NCBI GenBank assembly: GCA_002786715.1
Contig: PCTW01000034.1
Coordinates: 71,835 to 135,834 of the forward strand
DNA from: Bdellovibrio sp. CG22_combo_CG10-13_8_21_14_all_39_27
GTDB lineage: Bacteria > Bdellovibrionota > Bacteriovoracia > Bacteriovoracales > Bacteriovoracaceae
Length of the DNA: 64,000 nt
Direction of reading: 5' to 3'
The stretch's first letter is position 1. Every line of letters begins with the position of its first letter. The translations under genes were made by a program, and so were the position numbers. This document shows positions 8,055 to 16,329 of this stretch, one piece after another. Below the pieces are notes generated by a model. That model saw nothing but the letters and a program-made list of their open reading frames with translations. It ran no database searches and was not told where the DNA came from.

Positions 8055-9376
8055 TTTGCTCCTACTTGCATAAATCCCATCGGGAAGAAAATATTTTTAG
8101 GATCAAGCTTTTGCTTTAAAAAACGAAACATCTCATGATGAATTGGTTGATAAAAGGCATTCATAAATTTTTGTTTTAAGAGACCGACTCCATGCTCAGC
8201 GAAAGGAGAACCTCCCCACTTGGCAATATCTCGATAGAGCTCTTCCAACCAAACTAAAGTTTCTGCATCTTTTTCTTTTGTCGGCATGAAATTAAAATGC
8301 AAATGCCCATCTCCGAAATGTCCAAAAAGATTATAATCAACTCCCCTTTTAGACCAATCTTGATAAAGCTTCATCATGTCTTCAAAATGACCAAGACCAG
8401 ACTGCGCATCAGTTCCCTTTTTTGTCACTCCCATGCGGGAGTTAACTTCAAAGATTGCTCGAGGAACTTTCACTCTGAGTTCACGGCATTTTGTTGCATT
8501 CATTTCAAACATCGATTCAGCATCAACGAGTGTTAATTGCGATAAAAGATCATTATAAACAGAATCAAAATGCTCACTTTCCACTTCTAAAAAAACGGTA
8601 TCTCGATCAACGACTGGACGTTCATTCGCAGGAAGATATTTCCATGAATTTTCATCTATCAATTCACAAGAGATGACACGATCACGAACATGTTGGACTT
8701 GTTGAAATAGTTCGAGATGAGGATTTAAATCATTTTCCCATTTCGGCAAAACGATAAAAATATAAGTGAGGTCCTTGCTTTTGCGAGTTTTAAGAACGGC
8801 TTCAGTAATAACTCCGAGCTGACCTTCAAAGCCAATCATTAAATCACTTTCCAATTCGAGTCTTGGAAAAGGTGCATTTTTAAAAGGTCGATACCTCTCA
8901 TAACTCTCTTGATATCGTGACAATAAATCTAAATGATCTTTAAAAAGAGGCGAATTCTTAAGAAGACGATCAGCATGAAGCTCATGTTCTTGTTGATCGG
9001 CACCAATATATTTGAGACTCACAACTTGATCGCGCAATGTCCCTAATCCAAAACATCTCTCACCTGTGCATGATGTGGCCAAACCAGAGAGAACAAGAGC
9101 TAACTCTTCTGTCGGAGAAGTCATCACTTCTCTGCCTTTAGACCAGCAAAATTCTCGAGCGTCTTTCCACGATACAGCGCCGGCAATCTTCATGTCATTA
9201 TTTTCTAATAATTCTATCGAAGGAGGCATCTGCGAAAGGTCGCCAATCACGCCACTAAAATCACCCAAAGCTGCTTCCATTTTTTCAAAAGGAATAACCG
9301 TACTGGTTTTAGAGCCAATCAAAAAAAGTGCCTGGCCGCTGGCCACGGCGGTTGAAACATCGTCAATTGAGCGCAA
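8051..9376 (-). CDS. GlcD/D-lactate-dehydrogenase-type FAD-linked oxidase
   Basis: About 441 residues. The N-terminal half is an FAD_binding_4 (PCMH) domain (GLATSCTGERCFGLGTLRD) and the C-terminal half an FAD-oxidase_C domain with HFGDGHLHFN and EHGVGLLK. Such enzymes oxidise 2-hydroxy acids (D-lactate, glycolate). It is slightly short at the N-terminus relative to GlcD. The first TTG is at 9376, but AAGGAG sits 5 nt before an in-frame CTG at 9391 and a stop lies just upstream, so translation probably begins at CTG with five extra residues. It overlaps rsgA by 4 bp, an odd functional pairing that is probably only an operon arrangement. Confidence 0.85.
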   Translation of the reverse strand: MRSIDDVSTAVASGQALFLIGSKTSTVIPFEKMEAALGDFSGVIGDLSQMPPSIELLENNDMKIAGAVSWKDAREFCWSKGREVMTSPTEELALVLSGLATSCTGERCFGLGTLRDQVVSLKYIGADQQEHELHADRLLKNSPLFKDHLDLLSRYQESYERYRPFKNAPFPRLELESDLMIGFEGQLGVITEAVLKTRKSKDLTYIFIVLPKWENDLNPHLELFQQVQHVRDRVISCELIDENSWKYLPANERPVVDRDTVFLEVESEHFDSVYNDLLSQLTLVDAESMFEMNATKCRELRVKVPRAIFEVNSRMGVTKKGTDAQSGLGHFEDMMKLYQDWSKRGVDYNLFGHFGDGHLHFNFMPTKEKDAETLVWLEELYRDIAKWGGSPFAEHGVGLLKQKFMNAFYQPIHHEMFRFLKQKLDPKNIFFPMGFMQVGAK

Positions 9377-9466
9377 TCTGAGGGTCTTCAGGAAAACTCC
9401 TTAAAAAAGTTATAGGAAATTTTAACAGATATTTAGCAATTTTAAACACTTAGCGCAAGTAGCCGC

Positions 9467-9495
9467 TTGACAAACACCGTAACCCCTCTTAAATT
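9467..9495 (+). promoter_or_regulatory. Promoter of tRNA-Arg
   Basis: A consensus -35 TTGACA (9467-9472), a 17-nt spacer and TAAATT (9490-9495) lie about 26 nt before the mature tRNA 5' end. This is the best sigma-70-type promoter in the window. Confidence 0.75.
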
Positions 9496-9521
9496 CACGG
9501 TTATCGTAAAATCTCATCCAT

Positions 9522-9598
9522 GCACCCGTAGCTCAGCTGGATAGAGCAACGGATTTCTAATCCGTAGGTCAGAGGTTCGAGTCCTCTCGGGTGCGCCA
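9522..9598 (+). tRNA. tRNA-Arg (anticodon UCU)
   Basis: A 77-nt cloverleaf can be folded by eye. The acceptor stem is GCACCCG/CGGGTGC, the D arm is GCTC...GAGC, and the anticodon stem ACGGA/TCCGT closes the 7-nt loop TTTCTAA (anticodon TCT). The T arm contains GGTTCGAGTCC, and the CCA end is encoded. It reads AGA (and AGG by wobble) codons. A consensus promoter precedes it. Its T-arm and 3' acceptor sequence is repeated in inverted form 51 nt downstream. Confidence 0.97.
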
Positions 9599-9642
9599 TT
9601 TCTCAACTTTTTTATTCACAGAATATAGAACATCTCGAGATT

Positions 9643-9772
9643 CCCGAGAGGACTCGAAACGAGAATTGCGGCCTCCAGTGGAGGCTGAGCGAGCGTCATG
9701 CGAGCGAAAGCAATTCGAGGTGGTCAGGCGGAGGAGGAGCGTGATGCGACGACGAGCGCTTGACCGAGTCCT
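9643..9772. repeat. GC-rich inverted-repeat element built from tRNA 3'-half sequence
   Basis: Positions 9643-9658 are an exact 16-nt reverse complement of the tRNA T-arm/acceptor segment 9576-9591. AGGACTCG (9649-9656) is mirrored by CGAGTCCT (9765-9772), so the element is bounded by inverted repeats. Inside are GCCTCC-AGT-GGAGGC (9671-9685), GAATTGC/GCAATTC (9663-9669 and 9710-9716) and GGTCAGGC/GCTTGACC (9722-9729 and 9758-9765, one mismatch). The base composition is clearly more GC-rich than the flanks. It could be a structured RNA in the tRNA read-through transcript or a decayed tRNA-derived mobile repeat. Confidence 0.65.
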
Positions 9773-9773
9773 A

Positions 9774-9917
9774 ACGAGCGAAAGCGAGTAAAAAAAACCT
9801 CTTAAACCACAATTCCACACGAGCGAAAGCGAGTAAAAAAACCTCTTAAACCACAATTCCACACGAGTCAAAAAACCCTCACAAACCACTCCCCCTCACG
9901 AGCAAAAGCGAGTCAAA
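9774..9917. repeat. Degenerate tandem repeat, 44-45 bp unit
   Basis: Two almost identical units start at 9774 and 9819 (ACGAGCGAAAGCGAGT, a run of A, CCTCTTAAACCACAATTCCAC). They differ only by one A. They are followed by decayed units at 9863 and 9898. The GAGCGAAAGC core also occurs at 9702 inside the neighbouring element. There are too few copies and no spacers, so this is not CRISPR. Confidence 0.8.
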
Positions 9918-9976
9918 ATCCTATAAGAAAAACACACTCCCTTTTAGCCTCTACCTTCATCAGGTAGAATTGATCT

Positions 9977-10810
9977 ATGATCAAGCTGTTACTTTTAATC
10001 ATGATGAGTTTTTCAATTCAGGCCCACGAGCTTAAGCTATTTTCGTGGAACACTTTCATGCTTCCCAAGCCCGTGAAATTCACCAATCAAATAGTAAGAA
10101 AAAAAGCCATCGCTCAGGCGCTGCAAAATACCGACTATGATTTTATCTTTCTTCAAGAAGCTTTTTCAGGTGCCTTTAAAAGACATCTGACCAAAAAACT
10201 AAAAGCTAAATATCCATTTCAAAAATATCTTTCTAATCACAGAATTATCATTCCCTATTTTGGTTCAGGCGTCTTCGTAATGGGTAAACATCCCTTTACT
10301 GTGATCGATAAGGTTTACTTTAATAAATGCAAAGTTGCTGATTGTTATGCTGCCAAAGGTGCCATCTTAATTGAATCTAAACTGCCTTCTGGCTTGAAGG
10401 TTCAATTTGCCGTGACTCATATGCAAGCAGATGAACGCATGGGTTACATTAGACTTTTGCAGCTCAAGCAAATCAAAGAAATGTTTCAAAAGCATAAAGA
10501 GGATGGCGTGCCTCAGCTTTTAATCGGAGACTTGAACATCGACCGAGATGAACCTGAGTTTCAGCAGGGCCAGGAGCTGATGAATATGACGGCCACTCAG
10601 CTCGTCGGTAATCTTGATTATACTACTGTGATTGATTGCTATCGACGGGAAGACCACCCAAGAGAGTGGATCGATCATATGTGGGTGAATAACGACTCGG
10701 TCATGAATAAAGCGACCTTAAAGGCCAAAAGTATTCAGTACACTCATAATGGCAATACCTGCGAAGCCAGCGATCATTATTCTGTTGAAGGTTTTTTCGA
10801 CTTTGAGTAA
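9977..10810 (+). CDS. Secreted endonuclease/exonuclease/phosphatase-fold hydrolase (sphingomyelinase-like)
   Basis: 277 residues with a signal peptide (hydrophobic 3-15, cleavage near QA-HE). EEP-family catalytic motifs are present: FLQEAF (E61), THMQ (H148), GDLNID (D185, N187), DHMW (D233, H234) and ASDHYSV (D266, H267). Family members cleave phosphodiesters in lipids (neutral sphingomyelinase/phospholipase C) or nucleic acids. The GDLNID and secreted form fit a bacterial sphingomyelinase-like enzyme, but the substrate is inferred. There is no Shine-Dalgarno; TAGAAT ends 6 nt before the ATG (leaderless type). The next gene starts inside its last codons. Confidence 0.8.
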   Translation: MIKLLLLIMMSFSIQAHELKLFSWNTFMLPKPVKFTNQIVRKKAIAQALQNTDYDFIFLQEAFSGAFKRHLTKKLKAKYPFQKYLSNHRIIIPYFGSGVFVMGKHPFTVIDKVYFNKCKVADCYAAKGAILIESKLPSGLKVQFAVTHMQADERMGYIRLLQLKQIKEMFQKHKEDGVPQLLIGDLNIDRDEPEFQQGQELMNMTATQLVGNLDYTTVIDCYRREDHPREWIDHMWVNNDSVMNKATLKAKSIQYTHNGNTCEASDHYSVEGFFDFE

Positions 10811-11555
10811 AAAAGTTTTGATCCCTATTCCTCATCAACATTTTGATCCCACTGAAGTGGCCATCCCTTGGAAAATTTTAACGAATCAAAATATTGAAGT
10901 CATCTTTGCAACTCCTGATGGAAAAAAGGCGAGTTGCGACCAGTTAATGATTACGGGCAAACGCTTAGGAATTCTCTCTAGCGTGCTGATGGCAGATTCC
11001 AACGCTCGTACTGCTTATGCCGAGATGGAGCACTCTACCGCCTTTAACCAGCCTCTGAATTGGAATGATTTAGAAGAGAAAAATTTTGATGGGCTCATTC
11101 TTCCTGGCGGACACGACAAAGGAATGCGAGAGTATCTTGAATCTGCAAAGCTTCAGCGCGAGGTTGTAAAATACTTTGAGCAAGAGAAACCCGTTGGGGC
11201 CATTTGTCATGGAGTAGTCCTTGCGGCAAGAAGTAAAAGAGCTGATGGACGGAGTGTTCTTTTTGGAAAAAAAACAACTTCTCTCCTTGCCACTCAAGAA
11301 TATCTTGCTTGGATGCTTACCTGTCTTTGGCTTAAAGATTATTATCTAACATACTCGCAATCAGTAGAGGCAGAAGTAAGAGAAGCATTGGCCGTTCAAG
11401 GAGACTTTCTCAAAGGACCGATGCCGCTCTTCCGAGATTCAATGGAAAATCTCAATCGTGGATTTGTGGTGCGTGACCAAAACTATTTATCGGCTCGTTG
11501 GCCAGGTGATGCGCATCGATTCGCTATCGAATTTGTTAAGATGCTTGGCGCATAG
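10803..11555 (+). CDS. DJ-1/PfpI-superfamily protein (class I glutamine-amidotransferase-like)
   Basis: About 250 residues from a TTG at 10803 that overlaps the upstream stop by 8 bp; a longer frame from 10749 would read through the active site of the EEP protein and is unlikely. It has LILPGGHDKG and the nucleophile elbow VGAICHG, with Cys in the usual sharp turn. This family includes chaperones/deglycases and stress hydrolases; it lacks the partner domains of true amidotransferases. Coupling to the secreted phosphodiesterase suggests co-expression, not a shared pathway. GAAGG lies 11 nt upstream. Confidence 0.8.
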   Translation: MSKKVLIPIPHQHFDPTEVAIPWKILTNQNIEVIFATPDGKKASCDQLMITGKRLGILSSVLMADSNARTAYAEMEHSTAFNQPLNWNDLEEKNFDGLILPGGHDKGMREYLESAKLQREVVKYFEQEKPVGAICHGVVLAARSKRADGRSVLFGKKTTSLLATQEYLAWMLTCLWLKDYYLTYSQSVEAEVREALAVQGDFLKGPMPLFRDSMENLNRGFVVRDQNYLSARWPGDAHRFAIEFVKMLGA

Positions 11556-11629
11556 ACCCATACTGATAGAGATTGTCAGTACCCATGCTGTTTTCAAATT
11601 GTCATAATTTAGCCTTCAAGGAAGGTATT

Positions 11630-12550
11630 ATGAAAATTTTGGGAATGATTCTCTCACTTTTATTGTGCACAAATCTCTTTGCGGGCTCTGCTGACATCTC
11701 AGCCTTTGCCTTTTCGCTTGAAAGAGCTGTTGGCCTCAATCGCCATCAATTGGAAGAGATTGGATCAAAGATAAGAATTAAGTATTCAACTCGCATGAAT
11801 TCAAATGCAGCAGCCACATATAATCCTTTGTTTAATCTCATTACATTTAACCCAGAAGTTTCAATTGAAGATATGGGAGTCAAAAGAGTAAGAACACTTT
11901 CAGAATTAGAAAAAACACTCGGTCCTAGTTACTGGGTTCATGCCTCTACTATTTTTCATGAATTTGCACATGCTGAACTTGATACAATCATTTCAAAACC
12001 AGCAACTAATGCTGATCAGGCAATTCGAAATGTTTTATTCAATCAAATTAAACCTTGGCTCGCCAAAAACTTTCCTAAATTTCGTTCTCAATCAGCGATG
12101 CATGAACTCTACGCCTATTATCATGATGATGTGATTGAAACTTATTACAATGACATTGGTGATATCTATCTCATGAATGGATGGAACACTTATAATAAAA
12201 GATGTTTTGCCGGTCCTCAGGTAAAGCAAAAGTTCAAAGAACTTTCGCAAGATGATTTTAAAAATTTCTTTGTTCCAGAATCGCCTAAAGCTAAAATACC
12301 CTATCGCGATAGAATTAAGATTCAATTTGTTTACGTTAATGGCAAGGACTTTGATATCTCTACAATAAAGAACGATCCTTTTAAAATGGAATGGTTTCAC
12401 GCCATTTATGATTATCTCGAGTATGCCTATTCTCCAGTATCAGACATGGCTGAATTAACACAATTATTAAGAGATCGCTCTCCAGACAGAAAAGCTCTTG
12501 CCGAATGTCGAGAAAAATTGTGGATCACTCTTTCCCAGACTGCTCTGTAG
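11630..12550 (+). CDS. Secreted protein with HExxH motif, putative metallopeptidase
   Basis: 306 residues. The start is the ATG at 11630, since AAGGAAGG lies just upstream and it yields a clean signal peptide (hydrophobic 4-16, cleavage near FAG-SAD). HEFAH (110-114) is a zinc-binding HExxH motif in a hydrophobic context (STIFHEFAHAEL). A third ligand could be an Asp/Glu in the YYHDD or DIGD segments further on. No named peptidase family is recognised. A Gram-negative periplasmic or secreted location is likely. The 3' end overlaps the convergent Pel-locus glycosidase gene by 26 bp. Confidence 0.72.
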   Translation: MKILGMILSLLLCTNLFAGSADISAFAFSLERAVGLNRHQLEEIGSKIRIKYSTRMNSNAAATYNPLFNLITFNPEVSIEDMGVKRVRTLSELEKTLGPSYWVHASTIFHEFAHAELDTIISKPATNADQAIRNVLFNQIKPWLAKNFPKFRSQSAMHELYAYYHDDVIETYYNDIGDIYLMNGWNTYNKRCFAGPQVKQKFKELSQDDFKNFFVPESPKAKIPYRDRIKIQFVYVNGKDFDISTIKNDPFKMEWFHAIYDYLEYAYSPVSDMAELTQLLRDRSPDRKALAECREKLWITLSQTAL

Positions 12551-13436
12551 GCCATACCAAAGCTCCATCGAGAAGCTTTGAAGAAACTAAAGGTATAATT
12601 TTCATTTCTCTCGCTTCTTTGAAGTATTGATCAATCTTCGATTGTTCAGTTAGGTACTCGACAGATAAGATCTTTAAACCAGCAGCCTGATATCGCGAAA
12701 TGAGTGGATACAAACTTTTTTGAGGGTTGTATTCGTTATCTATTGGCTTTTTTCCAAGGAAGAAAAGACTTTCAATAGCAACTCCATCGATGGCCTTTAA
12801 AAATTGGTCAGGATTATCAATCAAATCCAATAGATGAATTCCATTTTGAATAATGACCCGAAAATGCTCGTTATTTTTTTTACCCTTTTTGGAAATGGCG
12901 ACAATAAAATCGGCCATATTCTGGGCACGAAGTTTTCGCTCTTTGGGGAAATTATCAAAACCATCTACGATGTCCAAATAAACTCCGTCAAACCCAGCTT
13001 CAATAATCTTTTCGAGGTACCCCTTCCCCCAGCGAGAGGAGGTATCAAGAATCATGTCCTGCCATTCTTTTTCCCAGAATCGAATTTTAAGAGAACCCCA
13101 ATCACGATTTCTTTCAGAAATAAGACTTTTTGGCATTTTATCAAAATAGTAGCGAAAGCTATTCGCTTCACCGATGGAGAGATAGCTAATGAGTAGATTA
13201 TTATTTGATTTAAGTAAGTCAATTTGATCAGGGCGAAAACGACGTGAATCAGTTCCATCTAATGAGTAATCAATGACCCAGAGAGTGTCTTTGCTCTTTT
13301 GGATTCTTTCTAGATCATGAGGTGGACGATAGGCCTGCAGCTGATAGCCCCATTTATTGATCGAAACATACTTTTTTTCGATTAAGGCGGAACATCCCAT
13401 AAAGCCTAATACAAATGCAAAAATCATCAGTCTCAT
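12525..13436 (-). CDS. GH114/GH166-like glycoside hydrolase; PelA hydrolase-domain equivalent
   Basis: 303 residues with a lipoprotein-like N-terminus (Cys15 in FMGC). It has the TIM-barrel strands of the TM1410/GH114 group: WVIDYSLDG (53-61), SYLSIGEA (84-91), GVYLDIVDGF (151-160) and GVAIESLFF (218-226). E222 occupies the place of the catalytic Glu of the PelA hydrolase domain (comparison from memory). In Pseudomonas this domain is the N-terminal part of PelA; here it is a separate gene at the 3' end of the Pel operon, overlapping pelG by 1 bp (TGATG). It probably cleaves partially deacetylated GalNAc-rich polymer in the periplasm. Confidence 0.82.
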   Translation of the reverse strand: MRLMIFAFVLGFMGCSALIEKKYVSINKWGYQLQAYRPPHDLERIQKSKDTLWVIDYSLDGTDSRRFRPDQIDLLKSNNNLLISYLSIGEANSFRYYFDKMPKSLISERNRDWGSLKIRFWEKEWQDMILDTSSRWGKGYLEKIIEAGFDGVYLDIVDGFDNFPKERKLRAQNMADFIVAISKKGKKNNEHFRVIIQNGIHLLDLIDNPDQFLKAIDGVAIESLFFLGKKPIDNEYNPQKSLYPLISRYQAAGLKILSVEYLTEQSKIDQYFKEAREMKIIPLVSSKLLDGALVWPTEQSGKE

Positions 13437-14830
13437 CAGAGTTCCTCCGAATAATTTTTCTGAGTCAGAGGTTGCCTCATAAATGTGAAGAGATTAAGCG
13501 AGATCAATGTTTTATTTAAAGTTACAAAAGACAAAACAAGGGTCATTAAAGTGCTGAGTAGATAACCCAATCCCCAAAACCTAAAATCAAGAACCAGAGA
13601 GAGCCAACTTAATAAAAAGTTTGAAACCATGAAAAAGGCATAATTGATTAAAACCGGTTTCGTATCTTTAAAATAGAGATGAATAATATTAAGGATTAAA
13701 AATAATGCCTGCAAAAATGCAGCGATCGAACCATATCTAAAGATCGGAATCATCATCGTCGGAAGTCCTAGAAACTTAAAGATGGGTTCTGCGAATAGCC
13801 AGGCAAGTAAAGTAATAAAAAATTGAATGCGAAGTAGTCTATTTAAAGCTTGTCTTAAGCTCGTGACAATTTCGAGCCGCCCTGAATCGATCATATTCAG
13901 ATCATAACGATTCTCAATCGTTCTGAAATAATAGGCATATTTTATATAAAAATTTGTCTCAACTTGAACCATGAAAATAGCAAAAGAAGGAACAACTGTC
14001 AGATAAGCCAAAAAAATGGCAGTGTCATAATAGAGGTTTGTGTATAAAAGTCCTGTCACAAGTTTTCCTTCCCCCATGAACCAGAAGACAAACTTGTCCA
14101 TCCAGATTCCGATATAATAGAAAAGACCTATAAAGATCATTTGGCGGTTGCGGAAAAAATATTCTACAAACTCAAAGCTAATATACTCTCTATCGGGAAA
14201 TTCACTGACTAAATTCCGTGCAAGTAGGGCTGCAGTAAGGGCCTGTCCGATAGCAAAACCCCCTAAAAATCCAGGTAAATCAAACATTTTCCCAAGGGTT
14301 AGCGACATAGCGAACGAGAAAAAACCACCAAGAAAAAAACTTATCGAAATCTGATGAAAATTTTTGGCAGCACTTAAGAAAATCATCGAAAGCCAAACAA
14401 GCAGAACGCTGACGAAAAAAGTAACTCCTAAAGATCTTAAGAGGAGGCTAAAATCAAAGTAAGAATAAAAAACTCCTCCTAAGAAGGCTCCTATGATCGT
14501 CACGACAATGACCATCGTGAAAAAGACATTAGAAAATGTCGAATAATCCGACATATAAATCTTATCAGAAAGATATCTAGTCAGTGGCATTTCGAATGCT
14601 CCAAAGACAATTAAGCTTGCAGCAAAGGTATAAGTTATAATAGATTTTAAGATAAACAAATCGTTGATTGATAATTGTCGTTGAGCATAAAGAGAAACTG
14701 AAGCCACTGTGAGAACAGTAATAAGCCAAGGTCCACTAGAAATAATAATTGAATATAGAGTTCCTTTGACCTTTCCAAGAAGATCATCAGGTCTAAAATA
14801 ATTTTTAAGACGAAACCCTATTCCAGCCAA
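13436..14830 (-). CDS. pelG: Pel polysaccharide inner-membrane transporter PelG
   Basis: 464 residues and about twelve membrane segments, the MATE/flippase-like PelG family (Pseudomonas PelG is about 456). The N-terminus MAGIGFRLKNYFRPD followed by SSGPWLI is a family hallmark. It is thought to move the growing Pel polymer across the inner membrane with PelD, PelE and PelF. The start lies 8 bp after the pelF stop; the gene ends in a 1-bp overlap with the glycosidase gene. The order pelF-pelG is as in Pseudomonas. Confidence 0.92.
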   Translation of the reverse strand: MAGIGFRLKNYFRPDDLLGKVKGTLYSIIISSGPWLITVLTVASVSLYAQRQLSINDLFILKSIITYTFAASLIVFGAFEMPLTRYLSDKIYMSDYSTFSNVFFTMVIVVTIIGAFLGGVFYSYFDFSLLLRSLGVTFFVSVLLVWLSMIFLSAAKNFHQISISFFLGGFFSFAMSLTLGKMFDLPGFLGGFAIGQALTAALLARNLVSEFPDREYISFEFVEYFFRNRQMIFIGLFYYIGIWMDKFVFWFMGEGKLVTGLLYTNLYYDTAIFLAYLTVVPSFAIFMVQVETNFYIKYAYYFRTIENRYDLNMIDSGRLEIVTSLRQALNRLLRIQFFITLLAWLFAEPIFKFLGLPTMMIPIFRYGSIAAFLQALFLILNIIHLYFKDTKPVLINYAFFMVSNFLLSWLSLVLDFRFWGLGYLLSTLMTLVLSFVTLNKTLISLNLFTFMRQPLTQKNYSEEL

Positions 14831-14838
14831 GAAAACTC

Positions 14839-16329
14839 CTAGGTTTGATCACCAATAAAATTATTATACAACTGTAAATATCGACCAACAGTTAAATCTT
14901 CGCGATAAAACTGTTCTACTCTCTTGCGGCCAACATTTCCCATATCGATAGCTATTTGTTCATCACTAATGATTTTCAAAATGGCCTTGGCCAATTGATC
15001 GGGCATACCAAAGGGAACGACAATACCGGACTCTCCCAATTCCTTATCCTCGTCAGAACTACCATAAACCAACTCTCGGCAAGAACCGACATCAGTGGCA
15101 ACAACCGGAATACGACAAGCATAAGCTTCCAGAATAACCATAGGTTGTCCCTCCGAAATACTTGAAAGCACCATAACGTCGACATATGTGTAATATTTCT
15201 TAACATCGACTTTTCCTGTGAACTTAACAACTTCACCAAGATCAAACATATTAATCAGTTTTACGCATTCTTCATAATAGTCTTGATCTTCTTCCCAAGG
15301 ACCAATAATCAGAACGTCAAGATCTGAGTAAGATCGTACGACTATGGCCATGGCCTTGATAAAAGTTTTAATATCTTTAATAGGCACGACTCGACCGACT
15401 AAGGCGATCGTTTTATGTGCACTTGGGGTTTTTCGATCAATGAGAACTTGGTCAAAATCGGATATATTTATACCATTAGCGATTAGAGCTATCTTTTCTT
15501 CGCGCGCACCATTAGCGATTTGCTTCTTTTTATTTCCAATGTAGAGAGTTGTTATTTGATCGCTATGATAATAGGCAATACGACTTAAAAAATGAAATAT
15601 CTTAATCCACCATTCTTTAAAGAAGCTCAGTTCTCGTACAGCCTTGACTTCCTTATCAGTATTAAAAATCCATTCTGCTTGAAGAATTTCGATCTCTCTC
15701 TCATGAGAATAAATTCCGTGCTCTGTTAGAATAAAAGGTTTATTGTAGCGAAGCTTCGCTGCAACTCCCATCAATCCAGCATAGCCAGTACTTAAGGAAT
15801 GATAAACTTTTGCTCTGGGCAATTCTTGAGAGAGCGCTTTGAAGACTGGATAATGGGTAAACCGCCAAGTATAGAAAAAATCGATAAAGGATACTGCATC
15901 AGCTTGGGTAAATCGTTTTTCGTAGGTTCTAACTAAAAAATCCCAAGATTCTTTGGACTGAAAAAGTCTGAGTATTTCATTAAATTTTTCAGTATCTTTA
16001 AAAAAACGATTGAAAAGAACTTCAAATTGAGAAAGATCCCAATTTCGTATTTTCTGATGAAAGTCCGAGATCAAATCCTTTGGAAAAGAATCTCCCATTG
16101 AATGAATATTCCCTTCGATATCGTAATCGAAAAGAAAAACTTCCTTAATCAATGTCACATTTTCTGGGATTGGATACTTATATTCCTTTCCATCCATTTC
16201 AGAAGCACCAATATACACAATGCAATATTTAACTTGAGGTGTATTTTTAATGAGTTGATAAACACAGCTCGATACTCCACCTGTCACATAGGGAAATGTT
16301 CCTTCTAAAAGCAAGCAAACATCACTCAT
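14839..16329 (-). CDS. pelF: Pel polysaccharide glycosyltransferase PelF (GT4)
   Basis: 496 residues. The N-terminus VCLLLEGTFPYVTGGVSS is almost diagnostic for PelF (about 507 residues in Pseudomonas). The C-terminal nucleotide-sugar domain has LVGRVVPIKD and the E-x7-E motif of retaining GT4 enzymes (SEGQPMVILEAYA). It should polymerise the Pel backbone from UDP-GalNAc/GlcNAc in the cytoplasm. It overlaps the HEAT-repeat gene by 4 bp upstream. No membrane segments are seen, as expected for a cytosolic enzyme docked on PelD/E/G. Confidence 0.95.
   Translation of the reverse strand: MSDVCLLLEGTFPYVTGGVSSCVYQLIKNTPQVKYCIVYIGASEMDGKEYKYPIPENVTLIKEVFLFDYDIEGNIHSMGDSFPKDLISDFHQKIRNWDLSQFEVLFNRFFKDTEKFNEILRLFQSKESWDFLVRTYEKRFTQADAVSFIDFFYTWRFTHYPVFKALSQELPRAKVYHSLSTGYAGLMGVAAKLRYNKPFILTEHGIYSHEREIEILQAEWIFNTDKEVKAVRELSFFKEWWIKIFHFLSRIAYYHSDQITTLYIGNKKKQIANGAREEKIALIANGINISDFDQVLIDRKTPSAHKTIALVGRVVPIKDIKTFIKAMAIVVRSYSDLDVLIIGPWEEDQDYYEECVKLINMFDLGEVVKFTGKVDVKKYYTYVDVMVLSSISEGQPMVILEAYACRIPVVATDVGSCRELVYGSSDEDKELGESGIVVPFGMPDQLAKAILKIISDEQIAIDMGNVGRKRVEQFYREDLTVGRYLQLYNNFIGDQT

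Larger units (their letters stand above)
9599..9976 (+). other. Gene-free spacer after tRNA-Arg, filled by repeats
   Basis: 378 bp without a credible gene. It holds an AT-rich lead (9599-9642), a GC-rich inverted-repeat element (9643-9772), tandem repeats (9774-9917) and the promoter of the next gene (TAGAAT at 9965-9970, 6 nt before the ATG at 9977). A small hairpin CTACCT-TCATC-AGGTAG (9951-9967) overlaps that -10. Confidence 0.75.

Noticed and set aside
9569-9889. A 106-codon minus-strand frame ending antisense to tRNA-Arg
   Set aside because: It is antisense to the tRNA and through the repeat array (its translation repeats FYSLSLV), with no ribosome site. It is an artefact of the repeats.
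9774-9917. Possible CRISPR array
   Set aside because: Only two good copies, directly abutting, no unique spacers and no cas genes in the window.
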